DNA from: Sulfurovum sp.
GTDB lineage: Bacteria > Campylobacterota > Campylobacteria > Campylobacterales > Sulfurovaceae
DNA: 46,675 nt
Assembly (NCBI GenBank): GCA_012329065.1
Contig: JAAXPZ010000031.1
Location: 1-46,675, forward strand
Direction: 5' to 3'
The notes beneath the pieces were generated by a model. The model did not search any database, had not been told where the DNA came from, and was given only the letters and a program-made list of their open reading frames with translations. Positions 25,168 to 32,562 of this stretch are shown here, piece by piece. Position numbers and translations under genes: made by a program. The stretch's first letter is position 1. Each line of letters begins with the position of its first letter.

Positions 25168-25428
25168 CTAGTCTATTTTACGAGCTACAAAAGCACGATC
25201 AAGTCTGACTGTTGCCGTATCGTTCAGCTTGATTTTGATAAAATCCTCTTCAACCTTGATTATTTCAGCGTGCAGACCTCCGTTGGTGACAATTTTATCT
25301 CCCTTATCGAGAGAAGCAAGCATCTCTTTGTGCGCTTTTTGTTGCTTTTGCTGTGGTCTGATGATTAGAAAATAGAAAATAGCAAATAGCAAGATCAGTG
25401 GTAAAAATTGTACCATACCTTGTGGCAT
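25168..25428 (-). CDS. yajC: Sec translocase accessory protein YajC
   Basis: An 86-residue single-helix membrane protein (helix about 7-23 ending FLIIRPQQKQ) with a small SH3-like cytoplasmic domain containing LDKGDKIVTNGGL. It associates with SecDF. The ATG at 25428 is preceded by AAAGGA. Only 12 bases separate it from the divergent lnt start, so its promoter must lie inside lnt coding DNA. Confidence 0.96.
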   Translation of the reverse strand: MPQGMVQFLPLILLFAIFYFLIIRPQQKQQKAHKEMLASLDKGDKIVTNGGLHAEIIKVEEDFIKIKLNDTATVRLDRAFVARKID

Positions 25429-25440
25429 AGGAATCCTTTG

Positions 25441-26724
25441 ATGTTTAAAATTGGAAAATATTTTACCACTTATAGTATAACAGCGGGCTTGAGTATCGCT
25501 ATGCTTGGCTCTGTATTTCTATATCTAGCATGGATAGATAGCTCCAATAGACTTATCGAGACAATATCTGGCATATTATTTTTTTATTTTCTTCTAAAAG
25601 TGGATAGAAAAATTTGGTTCTGGTCTGGGTTTTTTATATCACTGCTATGGTTTTGGTGGATAGTAGTCAGCTTCAAACACTACGATATGTTGTGGGCGAT
25701 ACCTATAGGGCTATTGTTTATCTCTATAATATATGGATTTGTCTTTTGGTTCATTGCGATAGTCTCGGAATGCTTATCTCATTACTTACAAAAGGGGTCT
25801 GCCCTGCAACTTGATTTACTGTTAAAAGCTCTAGGACTTTTACTCCTAAGCTCTATCCACCCTCTAGGCTTTGACTGGCTCAAGCCTGAACTTCTATTTG
25901 TTCATAGCTATATTGGGGTACAGAAATGGCAGCTTGCTCTAGTGCTACTGGCCATTATATTAGCCCAATACAAAAAAAATCTTCTCTTTCTTCTGCTTAT
26001 ATTACTGTCATATTCACCGACAAAAACATTTCTCATATACCATGATACCAACGACAGTATAGCAATCTCCAACACTATGATCACAGTAAAAGACAAATGG
26101 AATGCAAACCTCATACCCTCTCATATCGACAAAGCTTTTGAGATTATTGACAATGCGATATCGCGACAGAAGCAGATGGTGGTTCTACCAGAATCCATCT
26201 TCCCTTTTTTTCTTAATAATGAGCCGAAAATACTAGGTGAACTACTCAAAAGATCTAAAAATATTACAATTGTCATGGGTGCCCTCTACCTAGATGGTAC
26301 CACTCATCGCAACTCTACCTATATCATACAAGACGGAAAATACAAGGTTGCCAACAAAGTGCTACTTGTTCCTTTTGGTGAGAGCAATCCACTTCCAGAA
26401 TGGGCAGGCAAATGGGTCAATAAGATATTTTTTGATGGTGCGATAGACTATATCGCTTCAGCAGAGCCTACTGATTTTGAGGTAGATGATACTGTATATC
26501 GCAATGCCATATGTTACGAGGGGACATCTGAAAAGCTCTACAAAGATATACCTAGCGATATGATAGTCATCTCAAACAACGGATGGTTTGCCCCATCTAT
26601 AGAACCTACACTACAAAGACTTTTACTTGAATTTTACAGTAGAAAATACGGCACAACTATATATCATAGTATAAATATGTCCCCATCGTATATTATTCGC
26701 AGTACAAAACTCCAATCTCCGTAG
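25441..26724 (+). CDS. lnt: Apolipoprotein N-acyltransferase
   Basis: A 427-residue inner-membrane enzyme that adds the third acyl chain to lipoproteins. Several membrane helices fill residues 1-195, followed by a carbon-nitrogen hydrolase domain with catalytic Glu251 (VVLPESIFPF), Lys306 (KVANKVLLVPFGE) and Cys358 (NAICYEG). The start at 25441 follows AGGAA; an in-frame ATG at 25408 would overlap yajC. The C-terminal end is short, as is common for Campylobacterota Lnt. Confidence 0.93.
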   Translation: MFKIGKYFTTYSITAGLSIAMLGSVFLYLAWIDSSNRLIETISGILFFYFLLKVDRKIWFWSGFFISLLWFWWIVVSFKHYDMLWAIPIGLLFISIIYGFVFWFIAIVSECLSHYLQKGSALQLDLLLKALGLLLLSSIHPLGFDWLKPELLFVHSYIGVQKWQLALVLLAIILAQYKKNLLFLLLILLSYSPTKTFLIYHDTNDSIAISNTMITVKDKWNANLIPSHIDKAFEIIDNAISRQKQMVVLPESIFPFFLNNEPKILGELLKRSKNITIVMGALYLDGTTHRNSTYIIQDGKYKVANKVLLVPFGESNPLPEWAGKWVNKIFFDGAIDYIASAEPTDFEVDDTVYRNAICYEGTSEKLYKDIPSDMIVISNNGWFAPSIEPTLQRLLLEFYSRKYGTTIYHSINMSPSYIIRSTKLQSP

Positions 26725-26740
26725 TGGCTAATATACATAG

Positions 26741-26769
26741 TTGACATTTTTTCTTATTTTAACTATAAT
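26741..26769 (+). promoter_or_regulatory. Consensus sigma-70 promoter of the Phd/ParE pair
   Basis: TTGACA (26741-26746), a 17-base spacer and TATAAT (26764-26769): a perfect match at ideal spacing, rare in this genome. It starts 16 bases after the lnt stop and would drive the antitoxin, toxin and probably yidD, pyrC and the carbonic anhydrase gene. Just after it, ACAATATCTTGT is an imperfect palindrome that could be the antitoxin operator. Confidence 0.75.
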
Positions 26770-26797
26770 TGACAATATCTTGTACAAAAGGATTTTT

Positions 26798-27052
26798 ATG
26801 CAGGCTGTTAACTACTCACACGCGAGAAACAATCTAAAAGCCATCATAGATAATGTATGCGACAACAATGAAGAGGTCATTATAACAACCAAAAATGACA
26901 AGTCAGTCATTATACTTTCTATGGATGAATACAACCGCACACATGCAGAGATTAAGAAATCTGTAAAAATATCACTGGAGCAAATTGAACAAGGTGAGAC
27001 TATGAGTATTGATGAAGCATTTGACAGAGTACTCTCTAAATATGAAGATTAG
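26798..27052 (+). CDS. Phd/YefM-family antitoxin
   Basis: An 84-residue antitoxin starting MQAVNYSHARNNLKAIIDNV, with the Phd/YefM DNA-binding fold, the usual VIITTKNDKSVIILSMDEYN strand and a disordered acidic C-terminus that would neutralise the toxin. The ATG at 26798 is preceded by AAAAGGA; an upstream in-frame ATG at 26741 coincides with the -35 box and is rejected. Confidence 0.87.
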   Translation: MQAVNYSHARNNLKAIIDNVCDNNEEVIITTKNDKSVIILSMDEYNRTHAEIKKSVKISLEQIEQGETMSIDEAFDRVLSKYED

Positions 27053-27326
27053 GTTTACAAAAGAAGCACTCCATAATCTTGAAGAAATCGCTGATTTTAT
27101 ATACCAAGAAACAAAATCTAAAGATATAGCTGTCAAACATATGCACAAATTAAGAGTTTTTACTAAGGTATCATTGGAGGATTTTCCAAAACTTGGTAGA
27201 CCTGCTGAAGAATTCGGATCTGCTATACGAAAACTTGTTTATCAACGCTACTGCATATTATACATGATTCAAAAAACACATATTGACATCATCGCTGTCT
27301 ACAGAGACAATCTACCGACTTTATGA
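27042..27326 (+). CDS. ParE/RelE-superfamily toxin
   Basis: A 94-residue basic toxin. It starts MKIRFTKEALHNLEEIADFI and holds the typical LGRPAEEF, RKLVYQRYCILYMI and IDIIAVYRDN segments of the ParE/RelE fold. Whether it cuts mRNA (RelE/YoeB-like) or poisons gyrase (ParE-like) cannot be read directly; the LGRP motif and YRDN end lean to ParE. The start at 27042 overlaps the antitoxin by 11 bases, and its stop overlaps the yidD start as ATGA. Confidence 0.85.
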   Translation: MKIRFTKEALHNLEEIADFIYQETKSKDIAVKHMHKLRVFTKVSLEDFPKLGRPAEEFGSAIRKLVYQRYCILYMIQKTHIDIIAVYRDNLPTL

Positions 27327-27742
27327 CCCTAAAAAACTTCTACATAGCCCCCATAAAAGGCTACCAATACATATCCCGTATGCTTCCTGCATCATGCAGG
27401 TACTACCCTAGCTGCTCTGAGTATGCCAAATGGCAACTTGAATTTAATACAACGCACAAAGCACTATTTGCCAGTGGACTTAGAATCCTCAGATGTAACC
27501 AGCTTTTTGAGGGTGGTATAGACTATCCACTTGTCAAACTAACGCCCAAGCTAAGTCTTTTTTTATACAGCCCTAACCATTTATATGGCAAAATAAAAAT
27601 CCAATATTGGCTAATCCCTGTTGTACAGGAGCATAGTGTTGTAATGTTGACTCAGAGAGTAAACATTCATACACCTAACTCCCCACAACTACACTACATA
27701 ATAAAGGATATATATGACACTTACCTTGAATTCACCACTTGA
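27323..27742 (+). CDS. yidD: YidD-family membrane protein insertion factor
   Basis: A 139-residue YidD. The core (1-75) has the hallmarks CRYYPSCSEYA, GLRILRCNQLFEGGIDYP and cysteines 25, 31 and 59. YidD assists YidC in inserting inner-membrane proteins and normally sits with rnpA and yidC; here it is in a different setting, behind a toxin gene. About 60 residues follow the core, longer than the usual 70-110-residue protein. The last 29 bases overlap pyrC. Confidence 0.9.
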   Translation: MTLKNFYIAPIKGYQYISRMLPASCRYYPSCSEYAKWQLEFNTTHKALFASGLRILRCNQLFEGGIDYPLVKLTPKLSLFLYSPNHLYGKIKIQYWLIPVVQEHSVVMLTQRVNIHTPNSPQLHYIIKDIYDTYLEFTT

Positions 27743-28853
27743 CATGCATCTGCATTTGCGAGATGGCGATATGCTTCGTACCGTAGCACCTCTGAGTGCT
27801 GATACTTTTTCAGGTGCTATCATCATGCCAAACCTACTGCCTCCTATCACCACCAAAAAAGCCCTGATAGCATACAAAAAGAGAATTTTAGATGCCATAC
27901 AGGGGTCTGGTGACAATGATTTGTTGCAAAGCAATGAATCGTTGTCACCTGACCCCAAAGAGCATGACCCCAAAGAGTACAATGATTTGTTGCAAAGCAA
28001 TGAATCGTTGTCACCTCAATCGTTGTCACCTGACCCCAAAAAGCACTTTACCCCATATATGACCCTGTTTTTCAAACCAGACTACAGTAGAAGCTTCTTA
28101 GAAGACATACAAGATGAACTCACAGCGATCAAGCTCTATCCTGCTGGCATCACCACCAACAGCGAGGGAGGATTGAGTGGCTTCGACATAGATGAGCTAA
28201 GGCCTATACTTACAGTCATGAGTGAGCTAGACATCCCTCTATGTATACATGGTGAGACCAACGGCTTCGTGATGGATAGAGAGGCTGAGTTTGTGCCTGT
28301 ATATGAAAAACTGGCAACTGCCTTTCCAGATCTAACCATCATCATGGAGCACATCACTACAACAGCAAGCGTAGAGGCACTTGATAGATTTGACAACCTC
28401 TATGCCACTATTACCCTACATCATCTACTTATAACTCTAGATGATGTTGCAGGTGGCATGCTGCAGCCACACCTGTTCTGCAAGCCTATTGCCAAACGAT
28501 ACGAAGACAGAGAAGCATTGGTCAAAGTAGCCATAAGTGCCCATCCTAAGGTAATGTTTGGTTCCGACTCAGCTCCACACCCTCAAGATGCCAAAGAATG
28601 CCCAGGCTGTGCAGCAGGAGTGTTCACTGCTCCCATAGCACTACAGGCACTAGCAGAACTCTTTGACAAGCATGACAAGCTTGACAACCTACAGGCTTTT
28701 GTCAATACTAATGCCTGTAATATATATGGCATAACACCGCAGAAAAAAACCATAACACTTGAGAAAAAGCCATTTCTAGTACCTGAAAAATACGGCTCTG
28801 TTGTCCCTATGTTTGCTGGTATGGAGATAGAGTGGAGCGTGATCTATGAATAA
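27714..28853 (+). CDS. pyrC: Dihydroorotase with in-frame palindromic insertion
   Basis: A 379-residue dihydroorotase (pyrimidine synthesis). The metal histidines His12/His14 (MHLHLRDG), the carbamylated Lys140 (IKLYPAGITTNS) and later HGETN and FGSDSAPH motifs are intact. Between residues 64 and 111 lies a low-complexity segment with DLLQSNESLSP twice (69-79, 91-101) and SLSPDPK repeats; it is encoded by palindromic repeats. From memory His16 to Lys102 is 86 residues in E. coli PyrC, against 128 here, so about 42 extra residues. No frame is lost and the gene looks functional. AAAGGA precedes the ATG. Confidence 0.95.
   Translation: MTLTLNSPLDMHLHLRDGDMLRTVAPLSADTFSGAIIMPNLLPPITTKKALIAYKKRILDAIQGSGDNDLLQSNESLSPDPKEHDPKEYNDLLQSNESLSPQSLSPDPKKHFTPYMTLFFKPDYSRSFLEDIQDELTAIKLYPAGITTNSEGGLSGFDIDELRPILTVMSELDIPLCIHGETNGFVMDREAEFVPVYEKLATAFPDLTIIMEHITTTASVEALDRFDNLYATITLHHLLITLDDVAGGMLQPHLFCKPIAKRYEDREALVKVAISAHPKVMFGSDSAPHPQDAKECPGCAAGVFTAPIALQALAELFDKHDKLDNLQAFVNTNACNIYGITPQKKTITLEKKPFLVPEKYGSVVPMFAGMEIEWSVIYE
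27902..27956. repeat. REP-like palindrome inside pyrC (complete copy)
   Basis: A 55-base element from GGGGTCTGGTGACAATGATT to AATCGTTGTCACCTGACCCC. The two 20-base arms pair at 18 positions plus a wobble, and the middle (TGTTGC AAA GCAATG) pairs too, so nearly all of it forms one hairpin of about 26 pairs with an AAA loop. The ends GGGGTCTG and CTGACCCC match the element after uvrB. It is translated in frame. Confidence 0.9.
27980..28037. repeat. Partial duplicated copies of the pyrC palindrome
   Basis: Positions 27980-28016 repeat 27914-27950 exactly (37 bases), and 28018-28037 repeat the right arm 27937-27956 exactly (20 bases). The 13-mer TGACCCCAAAGAG also recurs at 27950-27962 and 27965-27977. 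The identical copies point to recent local duplication after the first insertion, with the reading frame kept. Confidence 0.9.
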
Positions 28854-29484
28854 GATATCAATACTCAAAAAAGGGCACGAAGAGTTCAGAAAAATCAAGT
28901 TCAAAGAGAATGAAGATAGATTTAAAAGACTGGTTGATGAAGGGCAAAGCCCAAAAGCACTCTTCATAGGGTGTAGTGACTCTAGATTGATGCCCTCCAT
29001 GATAACAGGTTCAGAAGCTGGGGATCTCTTTGTTGTTAGAAACATAGGCAACTTCGTGCCACCTTTTAAGCCAGTCAATGACTATCATGCCACAGCCTCA
29101 GCCATAGAATATGCAGTTTCGGTGCTGGGAATATCAGACATCATAGTCTGTGGACACTCAGACTGCGGTGCTATCAAGGCTGTATGGCAACCTCCCAAGC
29201 CAACAGCAGAGACCATCCATACCATCAAATGGCTTGAGCTGGGCCAAAAAGCAAAAGAGAAGGCAGAATCAGCCCTGCCCCATGCAGAGCAAAAAGAACT
29301 TCTAAACTACACAGAAAAAATATCAGTTGTACTGCAACTAGAAAACCTACTAACCTATCCAGCTGTAAAAAGAGGAGTTGAGAATGGAAGCATATTTTTG
29401 CATGGCTGGCATTATGATTTAGGCAATGGTAAAATAGAGTATTATGATGAAGACAAAATGCTATTTGAGACATTTACAGAGTAA
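28846..29484 (+). CDS. Beta-class carbonic anhydrase
   Basis: A 212-residue beta carbonic anhydrase interconverting CO2 and bicarbonate. Zinc ligands Cys43, His104 and Cys107 and the Asp45-Arg47 dyad (GCSDSR; CGHSDCGAI) are all present. It overlaps pyrC by 8 bases, fitting bicarbonate supply for biosynthesis (carbamoyl phosphate and carboxylations), although that link is inference. It is clearly cytoplasmic, without a signal peptide. Confidence 0.96.
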   Translation: MNKISILKKGHEEFRKIKFKENEDRFKRLVDEGQSPKALFIGCSDSRLMPSMITGSEAGDLFVVRNIGNFVPPFKPVNDYHATASAIEYAVSVLGISDIIVCGHSDCGAIKAVWQPPKPTAETIHTIKWLELGQKAKEKAESALPHAEQKELLNYTEKISVVLQLENLLTYPAVKRGVENGSIFLHGWHYDLGNGKIEYYDEDKMLFETFTE

Positions 29485-29544
29485 GATGCAGGATAGATTT
29501 ATCCACCATTTAAGAGTCCTAGTTCAATAAACAAAAGAGTAAAA

Positions 29545-30156
29545 ATGAAATGTTTTGAAACCATTCACATCGAAAATGCTAAGCCTCGTCACCTCAAATA
29601 CCATAACTACAGACTAAATAAAACTAGACAAGAGCTTTTCGGCATAAACAGATCAATAGATATAGCTAACTATCTCACAGGCATTCCATCACAAGGTCTC
29701 TATAGAGCAAAAGTCATATATGATGATAATAACATAAATACAAACTACTATATATATAAAGCAAAAAATATACAGACTTTTAGGCTCATTGAGACAAACA
29801 TAGACTACAGATATAAATACTTAGATAGGACTCAACTAGATAGCCTCAGAGAGACCCATCAGGACTCTGATGAGCTTATCATACTCAATGATGGACTAGT
29901 GACTGATACTACTATATCCAATATCGCCCTCAGAGAAAACGGCATCTGGTACACCCCTGCCAAACCTTTACTTGGGGGGACGACTAGAGCTAGATTATTA
30001 GATGAGGACAAACTTCATCTGAGAAACATCAAAGTATCAGAACTTGCGAAATATGATGGCTTGGCTTTAATGAATGCTATGATAGGATTCAAAATAATAT
30101 CAGATATAAAACTAATCATCAAGGATAGTCGTGCCACTAGAGATATTTCATACTGA
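29545..30156 (+). CDS. pabC: Class IV aminotransferase, probable aminodeoxychorismate lyase
   Basis: A 203-residue fold-type IV PLP enzyme. Lys91 in YKYLDRTQLD aligns with the PLP lysine region of PabC (KHLNR), and TTISNIAL plus YTPAKPLLGGTTR are the usual C-terminal motifs. It is short for the family, as in other compact PabC proteins. With the pabB gene at 10566 it would complete 4-aminobenzoate synthesis, but a D-amino-acid or branched-chain role is not excluded. Confidence 0.8.
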   Translation: MKCFETIHIENAKPRHLKYHNYRLNKTRQELFGINRSIDIANYLTGIPSQGLYRAKVIYDDNNINTNYYIYKAKNIQTFRLIETNIDYRYKYLDRTQLDSLRETHQDSDELIILNDGLVTDTTISNIALRENGIWYTPAKPLLGGTTRARLLDEDKLHLRNIKVSELAKYDGLALMNAMIGFKIISDIKLIIKDSRATRDISY

Positions 30157-30583
30157 CGAATACAAGTCCATAATCAAAGACCATCTCTTCAACACCATGG
30201 CCTTTCTTCTAGAAAATGGTGTAGAGTTTTCTATAGCTGCTGAGATCAGACATATCGGTTTTTCACCAGAGTTACCCTCAGATATCATCTCTGGGTTTGG
30301 TGATGTAGTACTTTTTGTGATGGCTGGCTATACTTTTGAGTCTGCACATATAGATGATGATCATTTCTTTTTTGAGGCTGGATTTGGAGCAGATGGCTTT
30401 GGATCTCATGTCACTGTGCCGATCTTATCTATCAAGCAGGTCTCTGTAGATGACTACCCTCTAGCCATAAACATATCAGAACCAGCTAGAGAAAAAGCCA
30501 AAAAGACCACAGTAAACAAGTCTATGGAAGCACTTCTAAACAATCCAGAAAATAAAAAACTACTAAAAAAAGCCAAAAAGTAG
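30131..30583 (+). CDS. Conserved hypothetical protein with SspB-like features
   Basis: A 150-residue cytoplasmic protein. After a helical start it has a strand-rich region (DVVLFVMAGYTFESAHIDDDHFFFEAGFG, then HVTVPILSIKQV) and a long Lys-rich C-terminal tail. The order of strands and the FGAxGFGSHVTVPILSI pattern recall the SspB adaptor fold that delivers tagged proteins to ClpXP, but this is a weak resemblance. It starts at GTG with AAGGA 5 bases upstream, overlapping pabC by 26 bases. Confidence 0.65.
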   Translation: MPLEIFHTDEYKSIIKDHLFNTMAFLLENGVEFSIAAEIRHIGFSPELPSDIISGFGDVVLFVMAGYTFESAHIDDDHFFFEAGFGADGFGSHVTVPILSIKQVSVDDYPLAINISEPAREKAKKTTVNKSMEALLNNPENKKLLKKAKK

Positions 30584-30840
30584 TTTTTAGATTAAAAAAT
30601 ATTAAAAAATTGTCAAAATCCTTAAGTTTTCTAGTGATTTTATCTATTTATAGGTCATTTATTAACTATTTTTTTCTCCTTGTTAACTATTTTATCTATT
30701 TTATAATAGCCATTAAATGGGGTATAAAAAAGAATTCATTAATTTTTTGTTAATTTTTTATTGTTTTTTGGTTCATACTATTGACAAATATCAGAAAACT
30801 ATAGTATAATTCCTCGTAAACAAAAAACAAGGAGTTTTAA
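30584..30840. promoter_or_regulatory. Porin upstream region with two promoters and direct repeats
   Basis: This is the longest gap in the window (257 bases), very AT-rich. Near the gene TTGACA (30781-30786) and TATAAT (30805-30810), 18 bases apart, form a strong promoter; farther up TTGTTA (30680) and TATAAT (30702-30707), 16 apart, form a second. TTTTATCTATTT is repeated at 30638-30649 and 30690-30701, and TTAACTATTTT at 30662 and 30683, possible regulator sites. Confidence 0.65.
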
Positions 30841-32088
30841 ATGAAAAAAGGTTTATTGCTATCAGTGATAGCTTCGACAATGATTTTCGCAGGCGGTGAC
30901 ATCGCTCCTGTAGAGCCAGCAGCAGTTGCACCAGCATCTGATTGTTCAGATTTTAGTGGTGCTATAGGTTTCTATTATAAAACCAAAAGTACAAAAGTAG
31001 GTGATGCTGATGCAAACCCTGCACTATTTGATGAGCATCTAATAGGTGCAACAGCTATGATAAGAGTAGAAAAAGAGATAGCTTACGGCATCGGTTTTGG
31101 TGCTGAAGTAGCAGGCTTTACATCTATGACAGCAGATACTATAAGTGGCGAATGGCAGTCAATCAGAGGAGGTACACTAGAATTTGGTGAGCTTTCTGAG
31201 CTATACTTGACATATAGTGTTGGCAATACAGCTGTTAAAGCTGGTAGATTTGCTCTTCCTAAGAAGTTGTCTCCATATGTATGGACAGATGATACTCAAA
31301 ACATCAAAGATGTTACATTCCAAGGTGTTCTAGTAGCCAATACAGATATAGCGGATACAACTATATATGGTGCACATATTTGGTCTACAATAGATGGTAG
31401 CACAGAGACTTATCTCAATGCTAACTCTCATCCTCATGACGAGTGGGGTCCAGGTCTGTTTGTACTCGGTTTTGTAAATAGCTCTATAGCTAACACAACT
31501 ATCTCTGGTGTTGGATACTATACTCCAGTAGCGGTTGCAGTTGGTACAAATGAATATGTTACATATGCTGGCTTCTTGACAGCTGACACAACATTTATGG
31601 GTCTTAAGGCTTCTGTGAGAGGTGGCTATGTAGGTGGTGACGATCAAGCTTCTGCAGATGGTAGTGGTGATGCTACATTTGGTGTAGGTGCAAAAATCGG
31701 AGGAACAGTTGATATGTTTGACTGGGATCTTAGAGGTACATACATCAGTGATGGTCAGTATGAAATTGGTATGATGAATCCATTCTATACATCTGCTTCT
31801 CAGATAGTTGGCACAGCTTCATACGCTGTAGAAGCTAACATAGCAGCAAAAGTAGGACCAGGCACACTATATGCCAAAGGTAAATATACAGACTGGGATT
31901 TCGAAGATATAGTTGCTAATACAGGCAGCAAGGATAACTCTATCGAGGGAAGAATTGGCTATAAAATGAAAGTATTTAGCGATGTAACTGCAAAAGCAGA
32001 GTACAGATATAAAACTACTTCAATGGTTAGAGTTGATGACGATACAGTAAACCAAGAGATTCGTCTTGAGGCTACTTACGCGTTCTAG
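30841..32088 (+). CDS. Outer-membrane porin (Campylobacterota OprD/Omp50-like)
   Basis: A 415-residue exported beta-barrel. The signal peptide ends near residue 18 (STMIFAGG); a short proline/alanine stretch follows, then alternating amphipathic strands rich in Gly, Tyr and Thr to the C-terminal EATYAF with a final Phe, the recognition signal for barrel assembly. It likely lets small solutes through the outer membrane; specificity is not visible. A strong promoter, AAGGAG site and a clear terminator suggest high expression as a single gene. Confidence 0.9.
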   Translation: MKKGLLLSVIASTMIFAGGDIAPVEPAAVAPASDCSDFSGAIGFYYKTKSTKVGDADANPALFDEHLIGATAMIRVEKEIAYGIGFGAEVAGFTSMTADTISGEWQSIRGGTLEFGELSELYLTYSVGNTAVKAGRFALPKKLSPYVWTDDTQNIKDVTFQGVLVANTDIADTTIYGAHIWSTIDGSTETYLNANSHPHDEWGPGLFVLGFVNSSIANTTISGVGYYTPVAVAVGTNEYVTYAGFLTADTTFMGLKASVRGGYVGGDDQASADGSGDATFGVGAKIGGTVDMFDWDLRGTYISDGQYEIGMMNPFYTSASQIVGTASYAVEANIAAKVGPGTLYAKGKYTDWDFEDIVANTGSKDNSIEGRIGYKMKVFSDVTAKAEYRYKTTSMVRVDDDTVNQEIRLEATYAF

Positions 32089-32113
32089 GATATTTCCTAA
32101 ACTCGCTCTACTT

Positions 32114-32153
32114 AGAGCTCAGGCTTCTGCCTGGCTCTACCCCCTTCTTTTTT
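32114..32153 (+). terminator. Rho-independent terminator after the porin
   Basis: AGAGCTCAGGC, loop TTCT, then GCCTGGCTCT form a stem of about 10 pairs with one bulge, followed by a pyrimidine run ending TTCTTTTTT. Confidence 0.8.
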
Positions 32154-32214
32154 ATTTTCCTTTTACTTTATCGATACAAGAAAGCTTCAAATACATTTAT
32201 CTATATTTTATTTA

Positions 32215-32223
32215 TGCTATAAT
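32215..32223 (+). promoter_or_regulatory. Extended -10 promoter before the second mntA
   Basis: TGCTATAAT (TGn plus consensus -10) lies about 28 bases before the TTG start of the mntA gene. No clear -35 box. Confidence 0.55.
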
Positions 32224-32251
32224 CTCCTTATCGTAAGCCAAGGAGAAAGTT

Positions 32252-32560
32252 TTGAATAAAGAGAACATAATTGCACACCTCAAAAAACTAAAACCTTATT
32301 ACAAAAAAGAGGGATTCATCATAGAGGGGCTATTTGGATCATATGCCAGAAATGAAGCAAATACAGATAGTGACATAGATATCCTAGTGCATACAGAACC
32401 ATCTTTTACAGATAAATACGGCTTTATGTCTATCTCTAGAATCAATGAGATACAAGTAGAGATAAGCAAAGTGCTTGAAGCATCTGTTGATCTTGCTTCG
32501 TCCAGCGGCATGAGCAAAACAGCACAAAAATTTATCATCGATAAAACAATTTATATATAA
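32252..32560 (+). CDS. mntA: Second MntA-like nucleotidyltransferase antitoxin
   Basis: A 102-residue MNT protein with Gly29-Ser30 and Asp41/Asp43 (DSDIDIL). It resembles the first copy at 1102 throughout (GFIIEGLFGSYAR against GFEIVGVFGSFAR), so the two modules are related but clearly different. It starts at TTG with AAGGAG 8 bases upstream. It is followed after 2 bases by the HEPN toxin gene. Confidence 0.88.
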   Translation: MNKENIIAHLKKLKPYYKKEGFIIEGLFGSYARNEANTDSDIDILVHTEPSFTDKYGFMSISRINEIQVEISKVLEASVDLASSSGMSKTAQKFIIDKTIYI

Positions 32561-32562
32561 AT

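Noticed and set aside
25794-25801. GGGGTCTG inside lnt as another REP-like element
   Set aside because: The 8-base head is there, but no CTGACCCC partner or palindrome follows and the codons fit the Lnt protein.
27902-28037. The repeated segments in pyrC as a small CRISPR array
   Set aside because: Only one complete unit and two overlapping partial copies, no regular spacers, and all of it is translated within an intact gene.
27714-28853. pyrC as a pseudogene disrupted by an insertion
   Set aside because: The insertion keeps the reading frame and all metal-binding and catalytic motifs follow it, so the gene should still work.
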